Source: Chelatococcus asaccharovorans
Lineage (GTDB): Bacteria > Pseudomonadota > Alphaproteobacteria > Rhizobiales > Beijerinckiaceae
Assembly: GCF_003201475.1 (NCBI RefSeq)
Contig: NZ_QJJK01000002.1
Location: forward strand, 434,001-498,000
Length of the DNA: 64,000 nucleotides
Reading direction: 5' to 3'
The notes under the pieces: model-generated
Databases searched by the model: none
What the model was told of the DNA's origin: nothing
The model's input: only the letters and a program-made list of their open reading frames with translations
Shown here: positions 36,757 to 45,670 of the stretch, in pieces
Position numbering within the stretch: the first letter of the stretch is position 1
Layout: each line of letters begins with the position of its first letter
Translations under genes and position numbers: made by a program

Positions 36757-37920
36757 ATGTCGTCCGCCACTGACACGACAGCCGCCGCGCCGGCTCCAGC
36801 CGTTCCCGCCGCGATCGCCGCACAGGAAAGCCGCCTGGCCGGCGCCAGCGAGTGGCGCCTCATCTGGTGGCGTTTCCGCCGCCACCGCCTCGCTTTCGCG
36901 TCCGGCATCGTCGTCCTCGCGATCTACGTGATTGCGCTCCTCGCCGACCCGATCGCGCCGGCCTCGACCGAGGCCTCGAAACCCCAATACACCTATGCAC
37001 CGCCGCAGATGCTGCATCTCTTTCGCACGACGGATGACGGCTGGCGCTTCGAGCCGCATGTCCTCGGCTATCGCGTCCAGATCGATCCACGTGCCATGCG
37101 ACGCAGCTTCGTGACCGATCCCGATACGGTCATCCCCGTCGGGCTCTTCGTCCGCGGCGATCGCTACAGCTTCCTCGGACTGTTCGAGAGCGACCTCCAT
37201 CTCTTCGGCCCCATCGAGGCCGGCCAGCCGTTCTTCCTGCTCGGTGCCGACAGGCTGGGGCGCGATGTGCTGAGCCGAACGATCCACGGCGCGCGCGTCT
37301 CGATGTCGATCGGCCTCGTCGGCGTCCTGATGAGCCTCGCCATCGGCGTGGTGCTCGGCGGCCTCTCGGGCTATCTCGGCGGCCTCGTCGACAGCGCCAT
37401 CCAGCGCACCATCGAGATCATCCGCTCGATCCCGACGATCCCGTTATGGATGGGGCTCGCTGCCGCAGTACCCCTCACCTGGCATCCGCTCGCCGTCTAT
37501 TTCGCCGTCACGGTCATTCTGTCGCTGATCGGCTGGACGACCATCGCGCGGATCGTCCGTGGCAAATTCCTGTCCCTGCGCAACGAGGATTTTGTCGTCT
37601 CGGCGCGGCTCGACGGTGCTTCGCAAACGCGCATCATTCTCGTGCACATGCTGCCGTCGTTCTACAGCTACATCATCGCCGCGACGACGCTCGCCGTGCC
37701 GACGATGATCCTCTCGGAAACCGCGCTCAGCTTCATCGGCCTCGGCCTGCAGCCCCCCATGGTGAGCTGGGGCGTGCTGTTGAAGGAAGCGCAGAACATC
37801 CGCTCGCTGGCGAGCGCACCCTGGCTGTTCGCGCCCGGCGTTGCGGTGATGATCGCCGTCCTGTCGCTGAGCTTCCTGGGCGACGGCCTCCGCGATGCCG
37901 CGGATCCCTATCAGAAATGA
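36757..37920 (+). CDS. Oligopeptide-type ABC importer permease (DppC-like) with long periplasmic loop
   Basis: Permease of 387 residues, nearly 100 longer than the DppC-like protein encoded at 14367. The extra length is a soluble insertion after the first membrane segment (about residues 65-155, with PPQMLHLFRTTDDGWRFEPHVLG), before the signature LGADRLGRDVLSRTIHGARVS. The EAA loop is DFVVSARLDGASQTRIILVHMLPS. Long-loop DppC proteins occur with some large binding proteins (family knowledge), and the partner here is a 648-residue one, which fits. The N-terminal 35 residues are Ala/Pro-rich and cytoplasmic. Confidence 0.9.
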   Translation: MSSATDTTAAAPAPAVPAAIAAQESRLAGASEWRLIWWRFRRHRLAFASGIVVLAIYVIALLADPIAPASTEASKPQYTYAPPQMLHLFRTTDDGWRFEPHVLGYRVQIDPRAMRRSFVTDPDTVIPVGLFVRGDRYSFLGLFESDLHLFGPIEAGQPFFLLGADRLGRDVLSRTIHGARVSMSIGLVGVLMSLAIGVVLGGLSGYLGGLVDSAIQRTIEIIRSIPTIPLWMGLAAAVPLTWHPLAVYFAVTVILSLIGWTTIARIVRGKFLSLRNEDFVVSARLDGASQTRIILVHMLPSFYSYIIAATTLAVPTMILSETALSFIGLGLQPPMVSWGVLLKEAQNIRSLASAPWLFAPGVAVMIAVLSLSFLGDGLRDAADPYQK

Positions 37921-37928
37921 GGGCTGAG

Positions 37929-38966
37929 ATGAGAGCGCCCACCGCCGCGCCCCTGCTCGAGGTCGACAACCTCCGCACCCATTTCACGACGCCGGGCGGC
38001 CTCGTGAAGTCGGTCGATGGCGTCAGCTTCACGGTCGGCCACCAGGAAACCGTCTGCATTGTCGGCGAATCCGGGTCCGGCAAGTCCATCACCGCGCGCT
38101 CGATCATGGGGCTCGTCCGGCGGCCGGGGCGGGTCGTCGGCGGACGGATGAACTTCCGCCTGCGCGACGGATCGACGGTCGATCTCGCGGCCATCCCGCC
38201 GGATTCGGCGACCTACCGCGCCATTCGCGGACGCGAGATCGGCATGATCTTCCAGGAGCCGATGTCCGCCCTGTCGCCGGTGCACACCATCGGCAGCCAG
38301 ATCGAGGAAGGCATTCGTCTGCACCTCGGTTTTGGCGCGCGGGCGGCGCGCGAACGCGCGGTCGATGCGCTCGAGAAGGTCGGCTTTCCCGGCGCCCGCC
38401 AACGGCTGAATACTTATCCGTTCCAACTGTCCGGCGGGCTACGCCAGCGCGTCTGCATCGCCATGGCGCTTGCCTGCGAGCCGAGCCTTCTGATTGCGGA
38501 CGAGCCGACGACGGCTCTCGACGTGACCACCCAGGCGAATATCCTCGAGCTCCTGCTGCGCCTGCAGGGCGAGCTCGGCATGGCGATCGTCTTCATCACC
38601 CATGACCTCGGCGTCGTGGCGGAGATCGCCGATCGCGTTGTCGTCATGTATCTCGGCCAGGTCATGGAGGCCGGGCCTGCCAGCGGCATTCTCGGCCATC
38701 CCCGCCACCCCTATACCCGCGGGCTCCTGCGCTGCGTCGCCGACATCGAGGGCGACGGGCTCCTGCGCGCCATTCCGGGGATCGTCCCGCATCCCCTCGC
38801 CCGCCCACCCGGCTGCCCCTTCAGCACGCGCTGCGAGGAGATGATGCCCGGCCTCTGCGACACCACGGCTCCCGAACTGCTGGCGATCAACGGCGAGAGC
38901 CGGGTCCGGTGCCATCTGTGGTCGAGCGGCCAGCCGCATGTAACCGAAGGGGCAGTCCATGGCTGA
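37929..38966 (+). CDS. Oligopeptide-type ABC importer ATP-binding protein (DppD-like)
   Basis: ATPase of 345 residues. Walker A is GESGSGKS, the Q-loop is [17 protein letters not shown], the signature is [15 protein letters not shown] (Leu where Met or Gln is common) and Walker B is [16 protein letters not shown]. The C-terminal oligopeptide-transporter extension is [19 protein letters not shown]. Of two in-frame ATGs, 37929 is preferred because GAGGG lies five bases upstream. The ATG at 37917 would overlap dppC by four bases. It probably works with the next gene product as a heterodimer. Confidence 0.91.
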   Translation: MRAPTAAPLLEVDNLRTHFTTPGGLVKSVDGVSFTVGHQETVCIVGESGSGKSITARSIMGLVRRPGRVVGGRMNFRLRDGSTVDLAAIPPDSATYRAIRGREIGMIFQEPMSALSPVHTIGSQIEEGIRLHLGFGARAARERAVDALEKVGFPGARQRLNTYPFQLSGGLRQRVCIAMALACEPSLLIADEPTTALDVTTQANILELLLRLQGELGMAIVFITHDLGVVAEIADRVVVMYLGQVMEAGPASGILGHPRHPYTRGLLRCVADIEGDGLLRAIPGIVPHPLARPPGCPFSTRCEEMMPGLCDTTAPELLAINGESRVRCHLWSSGQPHVTEGAVHG

Positions 38967-40029
38967 GCCGATCCTCTCCGTCCAGGACCTGCAGCAGCAT
39001 TTCCACCGCCGCAAGGGCTTCCTGAAGCGCGAGACCACCACGGTCCGCGCCGTCGACGGCGTCTCCTTTGATCTCATCGAGGGTGAAACCCTCGGGCTGG
39101 TGGGTGAATCCGGCTGCGGGAAATCGACCACCGGCCGCGCCATCGTCGGCGCCTACCGTCCCACGGCCGGATCGGCTCTCTACCGATGCACCGATGGGCA
39201 AACGATCGACCTCGTTCAAGCGGATCCGGCGGCACGCCGCGCCGTCTTCAGGGAGATCCGTCTCGTCTTTCAGGATCCGCAGTCCTCGCTCAATCCGCGC
39301 ATGCGGGTCATCGACATCGTGGGCGAGCCGTTGCGCAATTTCGGCCTCGCCAGCGGCGCGGCGCGGCGCGAGCGCGTCGGCCAGCTCCTCGCCCAGGTCG
39401 GCCTCAGGCCCGAATACATCGACCGCTATCCCCATGCCTTCTCGGGTGGCGAGCGTCAGCGCATCGGCATCGCCCGCGCCATCGCCACAAAGCCGCGGCT
39501 TCTGATCGCCGACGAGGCCGTCTCGGCACTGGACGTGTCCATTCGCGCGCAGATCCTCAACCTGCTCGTGGAGCTGCAGGCGAGCCTCGGGCTCACCTAT
39601 CTGTTCATCTCCCACGACATGAGCGTTGTCCGGCGCATCGCTTCCCGGGTGGCCGTCATGTATGTCGGCCGCATCGTCGAGATCGCGCCGACGGCGGACA
39701 TCTTCCGGCAGCCGCTCCATCCCTACAGCCGCGCGTTGCTGTCGGCGGTGCCCGACGTCAACCGGCCGAAGTCGGCGCATTCACGCCGCATTCGCCTGAC
39801 GGGCGAGGTCGCCGATCCGGCGAACCCGCCATCCGGCTGTCACTTTCACCCGCGCTGCCCCTTTGCCAGCGATCGCTGCCGCACCGAGGCACCGGTCCTG
39901 CGCCGCATCGCCGGCAGCGGCGAGGTCGCCTGTCATCACGCCGAAGCGATCGCGGCCACGGGTCCCGTGACCTCATCGGCGCAACCCGTCATATCCCAGG
40001 AAGGAACACAACTATGGACAACGGCTTGA
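38959..40029 (+). CDS. Oligopeptide-type ABC importer ATP-binding protein (DppF-like)
   Basis: ATPase of 356 residues. Walker A is [14 protein letters not shown], the Q-loop [16 protein letters not shown], the signature [16 protein letters not shown] and Walker [15 protein letters not shown], all DppF-type. The C-terminal [14 protein letters not shown] is the usual extension, which binds an iron-sulfur cluster in some members. It overlaps dppD by eight bases and the following SDR gene by 16 bases. These two ATPases may also serve the ATPase-less DppBC pair at 13406-15236. Confidence 0.91.
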   Translation: MAEPILSVQDLQQHFHRRKGFLKRETTTVRAVDGVSFDLIEGETLGLVGESGCGKSTTGRAIVGAYRPTAGSALYRCTDGQTIDLVQADPAARRAVFREIRLVFQDPQSSLNPRMRVIDIVGEPLRNFGLASGAARRERVGQLLAQVGLRPEYIDRYPHAFSGGERQRIGIARAIATKPRLLIADEAVSALDVSIRAQILNLLVELQASLGLTYLFISHDMSVVRRIASRVAVMYVGRIVEIAPTADIFRQPLHPYSRALLSAVPDVNRPKSAHSRRIRLTGEVADPANPPSGCHFHPRCPFASDRCRTEAPVLRRIAGSGEVACHHAEAIAATGPVTSSAQPVISQEGTQLWTTA

Positions 40030-40772
40030 AGGGACGCGTCGTCTTCATCACCGGCGCCGGTGGCGGTATCGGCCGCTCGATCGCCCGGCACTTCGGCGCC
40101 GAAGGCTCGCGCGTCATCGCCACCGATATCGATGCGGCGGCGGCCGAACGCACGGCCGCGGAGATCCGCGAGGCCGGCGGCGAGGCCGACGCCCACGGGC
40201 TCGATGTCGCCAGGCGCGACGCCGTGTTCGCCGTGGTCGGGACGGTCACGCGCAAGCACGGCAAGATCGATGTGCTCGTCAACAATGCCGGCGTGGTCGG
40301 CCTCGCCAAGATCGAGGAGATCACCGACGCGGAATTCGACCGGCTCTATGGCGTCAACGTCAAGGGCAAGCTCTGGTGCATGCAGGCCGCGGTACCCTCG
40401 ATGAAGGCCCAGAACTGGGGCAGGATCGTCAACCTCTGCTCCGTCTCCGGCAAGACGGGCGGCCGCCTGCCCTATGCGCATTACACCTCGTCGAAGGGTG
40501 CGGTGTGGACGATGACGATGGCGGCCGCACATGAATTCGCGCCCTGGAACATCAACTGCAATGGCGTGGCGCCCGGTTCCGTCATCGGCACGGCCTTCTC
40601 CAAGGATTTCGAGCTCTCCAATGATCCGGAGGTGCTGCGCGCCTCGATCCCGCTCGCCCGCCGTGGCCAGCCGGACGATATCGCCCCCGCCGTGGTGTTC
40701 TTGGCCTCCGAAGGCGCCCGCTACATCACGGGCGAGCTCATCGACGTGAACGGCGGCCTGCATATGGACTGA
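40014..40772 (+). CDS. Short-chain dehydrogenase/reductase
   Basis: Classical SDR of 252 residues starting at the ATG at 40014 with AGGAAGGA upstream. The long open frame before it overlaps dppF and is not coding. The cofactor motif is TGAGGGIG, the NNAG motif is present, and the active site is Ser in LCSVSGKTGG with YTSSK further on. DIDAAAAERTAAEI, with Asp after the second strand, suggests NAD(H). In the operon, it may oxidise a sugar or sugar acid before the enolase-family dehydratase, an inference. Confidence 0.88.
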   Translation: MDNGLKGRVVFITGAGGGIGRSIARHFGAEGSRVIATDIDAAAAERTAAEIREAGGEADAHGLDVARRDAVFAVVGTVTRKHGKIDVLVNNAGVVGLAKIEEITDAEFDRLYGVNVKGKLWCMQAAVPSMKAQNWGRIVNLCSVSGKTGGRLPYAHYTSSKGAVWTMTMAAAHEFAPWNINCNGVAPGSVIGTAFSKDFELSNDPEVLRASIPLARRGQPDDIAPAVVFLASEGARYITGELIDVNGGLHMD

Positions 40773-40809
40773 GGCTGCGGAGTGAAAATCCTGCAATGAG
40801 GATGCTGCC

Positions 40810-42024
40810 GTGAGTTCCCTGAGAATTGAATCGATTGAATGCATACCCGTCACGGTGCCGATAGAGGCCCCTATCCTCACCTGTTACGGCTCGCTCGGCT
40901 CCTATCCGCGCGTCATCATCAAGATCGTCGCCGAGAATGGCCTCGTCGGGTATGGCGAGACGTCAGCCCGATACAAGGCCGATACGTTCCGGATGTTTGA
41001 GAACATCTTCAAGGGCGCCAGCCCTTGGGAATCAACGCGCCTGATCAACCGGATCAAGCACTGGAACTACTATCCCTGGCAGAAGCCGGAACCGCTGATG
41101 GCCGGGCTGGAGATCGCCTGTCTCGATCTGGTCGGCAAGGCCACGGGCGAACCGCTGCACCGGATTCTCGGTGGAAAGATCCACAACGAGGTGCCCGTCG
41201 CCTCCTACCTGTTCTATCGGCATGCGAATGCCGAGGGCTATGGTAAGATCCATTCTGTCGAAGAGGCGGTCGACTTCGCCAAGGCGCAAGTCGCCGACTA
41301 TGGATTCTCCGCCCTGAAGCTCAAGGGCGGCTATTTCCCGCCGGAAACCGATCGCGATACGCTCTATGCCCTGCGGGATACCTTCGGCCGGGACATGCGC
41401 CTCAGGCTCGATCCGCAGGGATGCTGGACGCCCGTCACGGCGATCCGCATCGGCCGGCAGCTCGACGCCATTGATCTCGAATACTACGAAGATCCTTGCT
41501 GGAACGCCGCTGCAATGGCCCAGGTCCGCAAGTCCGTGACGACGCCGCTCGCCACCAACATGTGCGTCACCCAGTTCGAGGAGTTTCATCCCGCGACCCA
41601 GCTCGGCGCGGTCGATGTGGTGCTGAGCGACATCTGGTACTGGGGTGGCGTGCGCGCCACCATGGCGGCTGATCGGATGTGTCACGCCACGGGCATCGAT
41701 CTCGGCATGCATTCGAGCGCCGAACTCGGGGTGGCCTGGGCCGCGATGATCCACGTGGCGAGTGCCATGCCCCACATGAAGCTCGCCATCGACTGCATGA
41801 ATCTCCATCTCGCCGACGACATCATCGTCGGTGGCAAGATCGTGCCGCGCAATGGCGTTGTCACGCCGCCGGACGGGCCCGGCCTCGGCATCGAGATCGA
41901 TGAGGACAAGCTCGCCAAATATGGCGCGCTGGCCACATCGGGCGCTGCCAATGACCGCTACCTCAATCCCAATCTGGCCGATAGCGCCCGCCCGGGCTGG
42001 TCACCCCACAGCCCCGCCTGGTGA
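40810..42024 (+). CDS. Enolase-superfamily acid-sugar dehydratase (second copy)
   Basis: Mandelate racemase/glucarate-dehydratase-like enzyme of 404 residues with a GTG start and ATGAGGA upstream. Active-site residues in order are K170/K172 (ALKLKGG), D201 (RLDPQGCW), E227 (YYEDP), the AVDVVLSDIWYWGG region and His301 (GMHSSAELG). ATNMCVTQFEEFHPATQLGA is the glucarate-dehydratase-type loop. It has the same plan as the protein at 10164 but is clearly diverged, so the two probably act on different stereoisomers. Confidence 0.87.
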   Translation: MSSLRIESIECIPVTVPIEAPILTCYGSLGSYPRVIIKIVAENGLVGYGETSARYKADTFRMFENIFKGASPWESTRLINRIKHWNYYPWQKPEPLMAGLEIACLDLVGKATGEPLHRILGGKIHNEVPVASYLFYRHANAEGYGKIHSVEEAVDFAKAQVADYGFSALKLKGGYFPPETDRDTLYALRDTFGRDMRLRLDPQGCWTPVTAIRIGRQLDAIDLEYYEDPCWNAAAMAQVRKSVTTPLATNMCVTQFEEFHPATQLGAVDVVLSDIWYWGGVRATMAADRMCHATGIDLGMHSSAELGVAWAAMIHVASAMPHMKLAIDCMNLHLADDIIVGGKIVPRNGVVTPPDGPGLGIEIDEDKLAKYGALATSGAANDRYLNPNLADSARPGWSPHSPAW

Positions 42025-42048
42025 TGCCCCCATAAGAAAGACACGACA

Positions 42049-42714
42049 ATGCAGCTCGACACTCACGATTGGCCTTCCATCGCCGAGCGCTTCAAGCGCC
42101 TCTATACGCCGGCCGTCTGCGACGTCCTCGATTCCTACGAACTGCGTTTCCAGTTCGTGCATCACTCCATTCGCCCGCTCGATCATCGTCTGATGGTCGC
42201 GGGGCCGGCCTTCACCATCGTCGGCACGTCGAATTCGACCCGTGACCAGACGAAGCGGATGGGCCCGCGTGTCATCGACAGCTTCCTGCCGCATGTCGTG
42301 GCCTGCTACGACACCATGGGCGACGAGGAGACGGGTGTTTGGGGTGAGCTCTGGAGCGCCGGTGCGGTGCGACGCGGCTGCGTCGGCGCTGTCGTCGACG
42401 GTGGCATCCGCGATACCGCCTATATCCGCCGCGCCGGCTTTCCGATCTTTCATAAATACTGCATTCCCGGCGATGCCGTTGGCCGTTTCAACATCGTCGA
42501 CTTCGGCTGCCCCGTGTCCATCGGCGGCGTGCGCGTCAATTTCGGCGACTATGTCTTCGGTGATGAAGACGGCGTCGTCATCATCCCGCGCGAATTGACG
42601 CTGGAGGTTCTCGAACGCGCGGAGGAGGTCTGCTCCAAGGAGAACCGCATCCGCGACGCGATCCAGGACAATACGTCTCTGGCCGATCTCTACAAGACGT
42701 TCGGCAAGTTCTGA
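42049..42714 (+). CDS. RraA-like protein (second copy)
   Basis: RraA/HMG aldolase-family protein, 221 residues. Active-site motifs are VWGELWSAGAVRRG (GE at 99-100) and DGGIRDTAYIRR (117-122). It is shorter than the copy at 7486, and the two differ greatly outside these motifs. It lies between the dehydratase and the uronate-dehydrogenase-like gene. That fits an aldol cleavage of a keto-deoxy acid, though RraA-fold proteins near such genes are often of unproven activity. Confidence 0.85.
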   Translation: MQLDTHDWPSIAERFKRLYTPAVCDVLDSYELRFQFVHHSIRPLDHRLMVAGPAFTIVGTSNSTRDQTKRMGPRVIDSFLPHVVACYDTMGDEETGVWGELWSAGAVRRGCVGAVVDGGIRDTAYIRRAGFPIFHKYCIPGDAVGRFNIVDFGCPVSIGGVRVNFGDYVFGDEDGVVIIPRELTLEVLERAEEVCSKENRIRDAIQDNTSLADLYKTFGKF

Positions 42715-42717
42715 GCG

Positions 42718-43599
42718 ATGACAGCGAAGATCCGCAGCGTCCTCGTCACGGGTGCGGCCGGGCTGCTCGGGCGCGCGGTGGTCTCGACCCTCAATTCCGC
42801 GGGGCATCGGGTCACCGCGCTCGATCGCGTCGACGCCCCCGTGCCGGATGGCGTGCGCCCGGTGGTCGACGACCTCAGCGACCGCGAGCGGCTGGAACAT
42901 CTGCTGACCGGCATCGACGGCGTCATTCACTGCGCCGCCTATGCGATCCCGCAGGCTGCACGGGAGGATATCGTCTTCACGGGCAACGTCACGGCGACGA
43001 CGAATATTCTGCTCGCGGCGGAAGCGAGTGGCATCAGCCACTTCGTCTATGCCTCCAGCCAATCGGCGCTCGGCCTCGCCTATGCACCGGAGATCATCCC
43101 GCCGGACAGGTTGCCGGTGGACGAGACGCATCCCTGCCGCCCGCGCGAAGGCTATGCGCTGAGCAAGCACGTGGGCGAGCAGATCTGCGCGATGGTCGCC
43201 GGACGCTCCAGCGTTGCCGTCACGGCGCTGCGCTTCCCCGTGATCTGGGCCGCCGAGCGGTTCGCCGAACACACGGCCAAACGCCTCGGCGATCCCGCCC
43301 AGGCCGCCAAGAGCCAATGGGCCTATGTCGACCTGCGTGATGCCGCGCGCGCTTGCCGGCTTGCCATCGATCATGAGGGACAGCGCGGATTTACCCTCTA
43401 CAACATTGCAGCGCCCTGGCCCTTCGCGATGGCCGAGGCGGAGGCAAAGCTCGCCATCGCGTATGGCACAATCCCGATGCGCGCCGGCTGGCATCCCGGA
43501 CAGGCCGTCTTTACGCCGGAAAGGGCTCGCCAGGACCTCGGCTTCCTCGCAGAATGGCGATGGACGCCGGAAGGGATCGAACGCATCGCGCCGGAATGA
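42718..43599 (+). CDS. NAD-dependent epimerase/dehydratase family protein, uronate-dehydrogenase-like (second copy)
   Basis: Extended SDR of 293 residues, 3 bases after the RraA-like gene. VLVTGAAGLLGRAVVSTL binds NAD, HCAAYAIPQ follows strand 4, YASSQSALG carries the catalytic Ser, and YALSKHVGE the Tyr-Lys pair. LRFPVIWAAERFAEHTAKRL replaces the RIG region of the copy at 15247, so the substrate may differ. It is the end of the second acid-sugar cassette. Confidence 0.8.
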   Translation: MTAKIRSVLVTGAAGLLGRAVVSTLNSAGHRVTALDRVDAPVPDGVRPVVDDLSDRERLEHLLTGIDGVIHCAAYAIPQAAREDIVFTGNVTATTNILLAAEASGISHFVYASSQSALGLAYAPEIIPPDRLPVDETHPCRPREGYALSKHVGEQICAMVAGRSSVAVTALRFPVIWAAERFAEHTAKRLGDPAQAAKSQWAYVDLRDAARACRLAIDHEGQRGFTLYNIAAPWPFAMAEAEAKLAIAYGTIPMRAGWHPGQAVFTPERARQDLGFLAEWRWTPEGIERIAPE

Positions 43600-43633
43600 G
43601 GGAACACTTGAGAGAATAAGGGAGGGCTCATCG

Positions 43634-44521
43634 ATGTCGTCGTTCGCTGACACTGTTCACACGGCGCCTGTTGCCTGGCCTCCGCCGAAGCGCCTGAAGC
43701 CGAGGACGGGCACGGCGCCCGATGGCATGCCGGCCCGCGCGATCACACCGGCCGAGGTGACGGACCGCCTGTCCAGCCGATTGCGCGACCTGGTGGGGCC
43801 CGGACGGCGCTGGAGCTACGCCGAGATCTCCGCGCACACCCTCATCGATGTCCGCACCCTCAAGGCCTATGTGCGCGGCACGGCTTGCCCCAATCTCGCC
43901 AAGTACAAACGGCTCGTGGTCGTGATGGGCCCCGAGGTCGCGATCGACCTCAACCGGATGTTGGGTTGGGAGCCGCGCATCGGCAATGATCCGCCGGAGG
44001 CGCTCGACCTCGGCGCGCTGGAGGCCGCGCTCCTGCGCGCCGAGCAAGCGCTCGCCGGCCTTGACCGCGCGCGGCAACCCGGCCCGTCGGGTCTGATCAA
44101 GCCAAATTCCCACACGGCCACCGCGCGCGTGGCCGACACGCGGCCTGAATTCGCCCGCGCACTGCCTGCCCAGGCGATCACGCCGGCGGCGATCGCCGCA
44201 AGGCTGAGCTATCGGCTGAGGCGCATGCTCGATGGCGAGGGCAACAGGAGCATCGGCGGCATCGCCGAGGCCACCGGTATCTCGCGCGGCGTGATCGAGG
44301 CCTATGTCGCCGGTACCGCCTGCCCCAACCTCGCGCGCTACTTCCGGCTGGAGCGCGTGCTCGGCCAGGAGCTCGGCATCGAATTCGCCCTCATGCTCGG
44401 CTGGAGGCCGCGCTATCAAGCCAGCCGCAATGTCGCCGCGCCGCTCATCGAGGCCCTGCACGGCAGCGTGCGCGCCTGCCTCGATACGCTGGAGCGCATC
44501 AAAGGCACCGATGGGCGGTGA
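43634..44521 (+). CDS. Protein with two tandem HTH-like repeats, putative DNA-binding
   Basis: Protein of 295 residues with a strong ribosome site (GGAGGG, 7 bases). Residues 37-116 and 182-261 are two copies of the same module: AITPAEVTDRLSSRLRDL and AITPAAIAARLSYRLRRM at the start, then YVRGTACPNLAKYKRL / YVAGTACPNLARYFRL and MLGWEPR / MLGWRPR at the end. The middle of each (SAHTLIDVRTLKAYVRG; AEATGISRGVIEAYVAG) looks like an XRE-type helix-turn-helix with recognition helix. Both repeats in one chain would act like a built-in dimer. Function is unknown. It follows the catabolic operon by 34 bases and converges on an SDR gene. Confidence 0.8.
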   Translation: MSSFADTVHTAPVAWPPPKRLKPRTGTAPDGMPARAITPAEVTDRLSSRLRDLVGPGRRWSYAEISAHTLIDVRTLKAYVRGTACPNLAKYKRLVVVMGPEVAIDLNRMLGWEPRIGNDPPEALDLGALEAALLRAEQALAGLDRARQPGPSGLIKPNSHTATARVADTRPEFARALPAQAITPAAIAARLSYRLRRMLDGEGNRSIGGIAEATGISRGVIEAYVAGTACPNLARYFRLERVLGQELGIEFALMLGWRPRYQASRNVAAPLIEALHGSVRACLDTLERIKGTDGR

Positions 44522-44525
44522 AAGG

Positions 44526-45305
44526 TCAGCGGCCGCCGGTCGCGTCGATGAAGGCACCGGTCACGAAGGACGACCGTTCGGACAGCAGAAACAGGACGAC
44601 TTCGGCGATCTCTTCCGGGCGGCCGGGACGGCCCATCGGAATGATCCGCCCCATGCGCTCATAATGCCCCGGGCCATCGACATCATGGGCGGGCGTCATC
44701 ACCGTGGCGGGGCGCACCGCATTGATGCGAATGCCTTCGCCGCCCACTTCGACCGCGGCGTTCAAGGTGAAGCCGTCGACCGCCGCCTTCGCGGCGGCAT
44801 AGAGAACAAGCCCCTCGGCCGTCGCCTTGCGGCTCGTTGGCCCGCCGCGCCGGGCACAATCCGAGGAGATGTTGACGATCGAGCCGCCCTTGCCGCCATG
44901 GCGGGTCGACATCCTGCGCACGGCTTCGCGCGTACACAGCATGGTGGACACGACATTGAGCGCCATGATGCCGTGCATCTGGGCGACGGTCGCCTCCTCG
45001 ACGCGGGCGCCGTCAGGCCCGAGCACGATCTTGCCGCCGCCCGCGTTGTTCACAAGGCCGGCGATGGGGCCGAGTTCAAGATCCACCTGACGGAACATGG
45101 CGACGACGGCCGCCTCATCCGTCACGTCGGCCTGGACCGCGATGGCACGCCCGCCCGCCTCACGGACGGCGGCCGCGACCTCCTCAGCTGCCGCGCGGGA
45201 CGTATTGTAGTTCACGGCGACATCCCACCCATTGCGGCCGAGGACCGGGCAGATGCCCGCGCCGATCCCGTGGCTACCGGCGGTGACGATGGCGACAGGT
45301 CTCAT
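44526..45305 (-). CDS. Short-chain dehydrogenase/reductase, 3-oxoacyl-ACP-reductase-like
   Basis: Classical SDR of 259 residues on the minus strand. The cofactor motif is TAGSHGIG, then NNAGG, Ser in VNISSDCARRG, and the active pair in YAAAK. NYNTSRAAAEEVAAAV after strand 2 (Asn, Ser, Arg) hints at NADP(H). It ends 4 bases from the tandem-HTH gene with which it converges. Its upstream region holds a perfect hairpin of the palindromic repeat family. The role is not evident from neighbours. Confidence 0.87.
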   Translation of the reverse strand: MRPVAIVTAGSHGIGAGICPVLGRNGWDVAVNYNTSRAAAEEVAAAVREAGGRAIAVQADVTDEAAVVAMFRQVDLELGPIAGLVNNAGGGKIVLGPDGARVEEATVAQMHGIMALNVVSTMLCTREAVRRMSTRHGGKGGSIVNISSDCARRGGPTSRKATAEGLVLYAAAKAAVDGFTLNAAVEVGGEGIRINAVRPATVMTPAHDVDGPGHYERMGRIIPMGRPGRPEEIAEVVLFLLSERSSFVTGAFIDATGGR

Positions 45306-45322
45306 CTGATCGCTCCCTGCTA

Positions 45323-45351
45323 GAGCAAGTCCGTCTGTTGCGGACTTGCTC
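45323..45351. repeat. Perfect 11-bp stem hairpin related to the palindromic repeat
   Basis: GAGCAAGTCCG / CGGACTTGCTC with a 7-base loop. The outer GAGCAA-TCCG is shared with the 57-bp element that begins 16 bases further on, so this looks like a shortened relative. It sits in the leader of the minus-strand SDR gene. Confidence 0.75.
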
Positions 45352-45366
45352 CGATCGAAAATTAAC

Positions 45367-45423
45367 GAGCAAATTCAAAGTCTGAGATGGTATCAGACGA
45401 TTCCATCTCAGACGGATTTGCTC
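45367..45423. repeat. 57-bp palindromic intergenic repeat, copy 2 (family a, reversed)
   Basis: Reverse-orientation copy of 1163-1219 with the same length. Its arms GTCTGAGATGG / CCATCTCAGAC pair perfectly, although their sequence differs from copy 1 at four stem positions, three of them compensated on both sides. With its neighbours, it explains most of the gene-free stretch 45306-45780. The remaining 45424-45520 shows nothing I can name. Confidence 0.85.
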
Positions 45424-45520
45424 TAGACGCCAGTGGCGGCGTCTCCGATGCGAATGGCAGGAACGATAACCGCGATGGGGACCGAGAACCTTGTTCAATC
45501 GTGGCAAAGCACGAGGGGCG

Positions 45521-45670
45521 GCCTAGGATCAACCGAATTGCCGCAAGAGTTACGTTGTCATCACCGGGCTTGTCCCGGTGATCCCGACCGGAGAGGCGCC
45601 CCGATTTATCGGGATGGCCGGGACAAGCCCGGCCATGACAGCTGAGAACGCTGAATGTCGATTGAACCTA
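45521..45670. repeat. MITE/REP-like repeat copy 2 (family b)
   Basis: The core 45557-45670 (114 bp) matches 11394-11507 in the same orientation with few changes. The left end CTAGGATCAA and the right end TTGAACCTA are inverted relatives, suggesting a non-autonomous mobile or REP-type element. It ends about 110 bases before the sugar importer operon. Confidence 0.83.

Noticed and set aside
39186-40013. Long N-terminal extension in frame with the SDR at 40014
   Set aside because: Lies fully inside the DppF gene; the SDR starts with [14 protein letters not shown] and a clear ribosome site.
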